Positions 30,609-31,966 of a stretch of 31,966 nucleotides of DNA are shown here, piece after piece. The notes below the pieces were generated by a model. That model had not been told where the DNA came from. It made no database searches and saw only the letters and a program-made list of their open reading frames with translations. The DNA lies in the NCBI GenBank assembly GCA_043751595.1, contig JAYUZR010000025.1, positions 1-31,966 of the forward strand, given 5' to 3'. The position numbers and the translations under genes are program-made. Every line of letters starts with the position of its first letter. The stretch's first letter is position 1. The DNA comes from JAYUZR01 sp043751595. GTDB lineage: Bacteria > Patescibacteriota > UBA1384 > CAILIB01.

Positions 30609-31559
30609 ATGCAACTTTGCAAAGCTTTTCTCCCACTCGTCGCTCTGTGCTCGCTGGCGAGCACTTCTTTCGCCCAGATTTTGCCGTCGGTCCAACTTCC
30701 GATCCCGTTGGGAAAGGAAACGATCGAGGGTCAAACTCCGGCCGTGCCCGATGTCTTTTTCTTCGCCATAGAGCAACTCTGCGAGAAGGACAAGGCTGAC
30801 GTTTTTGTCCCGCAGTTTGGCTGGGAAGCGCGAGAGTTTACTCCGCGCTACCCAAACAACTCCGAGCGGAAAATAAGATTGGCCCTCAAGGTCAACTTCG
30901 CGTTCGCTCACAAAACCTGGATATGGATCCAGGGGGATGAGGAGCCGAAGGATCCCAAGAAGGCGAGTGACACCTTTCTGATTCCGAACGACCTCCCCGT
31001 TGGCCAACACTTCATCTGCGTTAAGGTGGAGTGGATCGACGGTAAGGGGCGCCGACAAACGTTGTTCTGGAATAAAACCTGGGACATCAAGCGTAGCGGC
31101 CGGGGAGGGTTTCCGATTTATGTGGAGGAGGGCATGTATGCCCCTTACACGAACTTGGAATGGCTAAACTACCTCGGTGGCCGCGCTCTCGCTTCGTCGC
31201 AGGGCGAACTCACCTTGGTAAAGAAACTTCTCAACGGAGAGAGTTTTGCAGTCGGCGGGGTGATGATGTACTCCTTGGGCAAACCGCCCAAGGGTGTCTT
31301 CCTCGCCGAGTCGCTGCGTCCTTTCCTATGGGCGACAGATCGGCGCACTGTCATGGTGCGTAAAACCCTGCGCATCACCTACAAAATCGGGAACAAGAAG
31401 TACATCTCCGACATTAAACCCGGAGAGGGATTCACGTTTCCGGCCCAAAAGTTGGAGTTTGACCTTTTCAATGAAGAGATGGTCAAGGTCTGTAGTGGGA
31501 CTTACACTCCCGCTACAGCGACCACGATGGAGAGGCTCGATCTACTCGGGACGCAATGA
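30609..31559 (+). CDS. exported protein of unknown function, cassette 1
   Basis: A 316-residue protein with a Sec signal peptide (MQLCKAFLPLVALCSLASTS, cleavage likely after FA at about 22). Residues 45-165 look like a beta-sandwich, ending VGQHFICVKVEWIDGKGRR then LFWNKTWDI, as in Ig-like domains. The rest (about 170-316) is mixed and unknown. AAAGGA lies about 9 bases before the ATG. The reading frame upstream of 30609 lies in the repeated leader and is not protein-like. Codons (GTC, CTC, ATC, TCG, CGG) differ from the pilus and housekeeping genes, so recent gain or a special gene class is possible. It has its own promoter and terminator. Confidence 0.8.
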   Translation: MQLCKAFLPLVALCSLASTSFAQILPSVQLPIPLGKETIEGQTPAVPDVFFFAIEQLCEKDKADVFVPQFGWEAREFTPRYPNNSERKIRLALKVNFAFAHKTWIWIQGDEEPKDPKKASDTFLIPNDLPVGQHFICVKVEWIDGKGRRQTLFWNKTWDIKRSGRGGFPIYVEEGMYAPYTNLEWLNYLGGRALASSQGELTLVKKLLNGESFAVGGVMMYSLGKPPKGVFLAESLRPFLWATDRRTVMVRKTLRITYKIGNKKYISDIKPGEGFTFPAQKLEFDLFNEEMVKVCSGTYTPATATTMERLDLLGTQ

Positions 31560-31585
31560 AGCGTCCCACTTCAAAAAAAGACAAG

Positions 31586-31617
31586 CACCCTAGCGCAAGC
31601 CGGGGTGTTTTTCTTTT
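31586..31617 (+). terminator. intrinsic terminator, cassette 1
   Basis: CACCCTAGC (31586-31594) and GCCGGGGTG (31599-31607) form a stem with loop GCAA (one wobble, one mismatch), followed by TTTTTCTTTT. The second promoter-leader repeat starts about ten bases later. Confidence 0.82.
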
Positions 31618-31638
31618 GTCCTTTTCTTGCTCTAGACA

Positions 31639-31667
31639 TTGCTTTTTACTGTTATTTATGCTAATAT
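31639..31667 (+). promoter_or_regulatory. extended -10 promoter, cassette 2
   Basis: TTGCTT (31639-31644), 17 bases, TAATAT (31662-31667), preceded by TATGC. Matches cassette 1 in both boxes and spacing while the spacer sequence differs, which supports the call. Confidence 0.78.
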
Positions 31668-31673
31668 CCTCGG

Positions 31674-31814
31674 TCATCAAATAAACAGCGGCTGCAGCTA
31701 TGAGCGCGCCTTGGATGACACAGGCTTCGGCCCTTAAGAACTCGAAAATCTTGCGGCCTGGCCGCCATCACCATGATGGCGTCCAGATGGGCGCCAGAAA
31801 AAGGAACTATTCCA
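31674..31814 (+). promoter_or_regulatory. conserved 5' leader RNA, cassette 2 (riboswitch-like)
   Basis: About 140 nt. It holds the TTCG hairpin at 31723-31732, the hairpin CGCCATC/GATGGCG at 31763-31781 extended by CTGG/CCAG outside, and GCGCC (31706-31710) able to pair with GGCGC (31790-31794). SD AAAGGA follows at about 31799-31804. Confidence 0.6.
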
Positions 31815-31966
31815 ATGAATCGTCGTCATTTTCTCACGCTCGCCGCTACCCTCGTCGTCACCTCTGGAGCCCGCAAGGGACTGGCACAGGCGCCGGCACA
31901 AACCACTACTATCGAGTTGACCAGCCTCAGCTGGTTCGACAAGACGACCGGCCTTTCGGTTACGGC
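31815..31966 (+). CDS. exported protein with Tat-like signal, cassette 2, partial
   Basis: Only the first 50 codons are in the window. The start MNRRHFLTLAATLVV has the twin-arginine pattern R-R-x-F-L, then a moderately hydrophobic stretch and a possible cleavage site after GLAQA (about residue 26). The mature part begins APAQTTTIELTSLSWFDK. The start is fixed by an SD (AAAGGA, about 10 bases upstream) and by position after the repeated leader. It is not similar to the cassette 1 protein in the part visible, so the leader is shared rather than the gene. Confidence 0.7.
   Translation, partial: MNRRHFLTLAATLVVTSGARKGLAQAPAQTTTIELTSLSWFDKTTGLSVT

Larger units (their letters stand above)
31628..31814 (+). 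repeat. tandem promoter-leader repeat, copy 2
   Basis: Second copy of the unit at 30426-30608, again placed between a terminator and the start of an exported-protein gene. The core is 31666-31735. The 3' part is more diverged in sequence but keeps the hairpin, the GGGCGCC block (31789-31795) and the SD. Confidence 0.9.

Noticed and set aside
30497..30799. Possible leader peptide starting MSAPWMT in both repeated leaders
   Set aside because: A one-base gap after 'GATGACAC' changes the frame between the copies, and no SD precedes it; conservation is at RNA level.
30495..31058. 187-codon minus-strand frame opposite cassette 1
   Set aside because: It covers the leader and signal peptide of the plus-strand gene and shows no protein motif.
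1..31966. TGA read as an amino acid; CRISPR array; insertion sequence
   Set aside because: TGA ends genes in ATGA overlaps, no spaced direct-repeat array is present, and there is no transposase or terminal inverted repeat.

Overview
The window reads as chromosome of a small-genome bacterium, most likely a Patescibacteria/CPR lineage. This is inferred from the tightly packed and overlapping genes, a large type IV pilus locus next to information-processing genes, a stripped-down Mfd, few Shine-Dalgarno (SD) sites, and rplK and rplU lying apart from their usual partners rplA and rpmA. TGA is used as an ordinary stop (for example at 238, 12611 and 14120-style gene ends such as 11173), so this is not one of the CPR groups that read TGA as glycine. 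The exact lineage cannot be fixed from the sequence alone.

Region 1 (1-14240) is a type IV pilus / competence locus. It holds pilN (partial), pilO, a small membrane protein, pilB, pilT, pilC and three pilins, one of which has its own strong promoter, SD and terminator. An opposite-strand ABC module follows (TPR-like protein, permease, ATPase), recalling Myxococcus pilG/H/I. The prepilin peptidase pilD is divergent from it and leads a set of four minor pilins in the order H-I-J-K (FimT/PilV/PilW/PilX-like). rsmH follows only 2 bases later.

Region 2 (15149-16364) is an accessory island: a 44-residue membrane peptide, a terminator, an inverted repeat sitting on a start codon, and an AT-rich orphan membrane protein. 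Region 3 (16365-22628) is housekeeping: RNase HI-like, a type 2 isoleucyl-tRNA synthetase with a badly altered HIGH motif, RodA, L21, SecE, NusG and L11, closed by a strong terminator.

Region 4 (22629-22895) is a gene-free gap. It holds a structured repeat-like element and a candidate minus-strand small RNA of about 105 nt with promoter, closed hairpin and U-tail. Its apical loop carries an anti-Shine-Dalgarno sequence, and 12 nt of it are perfectly complementary to the leader of the promoter-driven pilin gene. Region 5 (22896-30169) carries mini-Mfd, DprA, TopA, RecR, an acidic protein and CysS, that is, DNA repair, uptake and translation genes.

Region 6 (30155-31966) differs in style. The end of cysS contains a promoter for a candidate structured RNA of about 230 nt ending at a terminator. 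After it come two tandem cassettes, each with an extended -10 promoter, a nearly identical 5' leader of about 140 nt, an SD and a gene for an exported protein (Sec signal in the first, Tat-like signal in the second). The two leader copies share a hairpin with a compensatory base-pair change, pointing to a cis-regulatory RNA. The small RNA, the repeated leader and the cysS-trailing RNA are the most likely undescribed elements here.
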